Of a DNA stretch of 64,000 nucleotides, positions 63,936 through 64,000 are shown in pieces. Source of the stretch: Urophycis tenuis (taxonomy: Eukaryota > Chordata > Actinopteri > Gadiformes > Phycidae). The DNA lies in assembly GCA_036785325.1 (NCBI GenBank), contig JAXIVH010000015.1, forward strand, positions 9,868,553 to 9,932,552, written 5' to 3'. The notes below the pieces were generated by a model. That model saw only the letters and a list, made by a program, of their open reading frames with translations. It ran no database searches and was not told where the DNA came from. Position numbers and translations under genes: made by a program. The number at the start of each line of letters is the position of its first letter. Position 1 is the first letter of the stretch.

Positions 63936-64000
63936 CCTTTGTTCCCACAGCAATCAGACTCTTTAATAAGAGCTGTTGATATGTTGTGACTTATGGCCTT
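63631..64000 (+). mobile_element. LINE C-terminal fragment, runs off the window
   Basis: The frame at 63641-63829 contains VVCWGGSITVEDRNRFDKMI and KAGSIIGLYPNSV, the C-terminal block of many fish non-LTR elements. After a frame change it continues with CSTERFRRSFVPTAIRLFNK (63912-63972). The upstream part of the element is missing or inverted (see 63511-63630). Confidence 0.75.

Overview
This is a stretch of vertebrate, almost certainly teleost fish, nuclear DNA. The evidence is multi-exon genes with GT-AG introns, very dense (TG)n/(CA)n microsatellites, and fish-type tRNA-derived SINEs, LINE fragments and hAT-like elements. The block is collinear with human 9q34.13 as I recall that map, inverted as a whole: tsc1(+), ak8(+), ddx31(+), barhl1(-), cfap77(-), ttf1(+). 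Exon chains were built by eye. Reading-frame phase was checked across every junction, and all chains close cleanly except the extreme 3' end of ttf1. GTF3C4 (between DDX31 and AK8 in human) and SPACA9 (between AK8 and TSC1) are not visible here.

Layout. 1-5.2 kb: remains of a two-gene DNA transposon, a YqaJ-nuclease ORF (+) facing a THAP plus DDE transposase (-), itself broken by two SINEs and a 5'-truncated LINE. This combination fits the ISL2EU type. 6.6-19.5 kb: tsc1 (hamartin, about 993 aa), with a YY1-type promoter and a short uORF. 19.5-25.3 kb: tsc1 3' UTR and repeats, including an intact-ended hAT MITE. 25.3-35.3 kb: ak8 (477 aa) behind a perfect RFX X-box. 38.8-47.5 kb: ddx31 (762 aa DEAD-box helicase). 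48.5-51.3 kb: barhl1 (291 aa, divergent homeobox gene). 52.2-55.7 kb: cfap77 (246 aa), with two X-box-like sites upstream. 56.9-62.9 kb: ttf1 (about 612 aa). 63.2-64 kb: a SINE and a LINE fragment with an inverted duplication.

The genes do not form one pathway. ak8 and cfap77 are cilium/axoneme genes, and both carry RFX-type promoter sites. ddx31 and ttf1 act in the nucleolus. tsc1 restrains mTORC1. barhl1 is a neural transcription factor. The most unusual features are the decayed YqaJ/THAP-DDE transposon, an inverted copy of a ddx31 exon end inside an ak8 intron, minisatellites that multiplied authentic splice donors in ak8 and ttf1, and the frequent placement of TG repeats directly at 3' splice sites.
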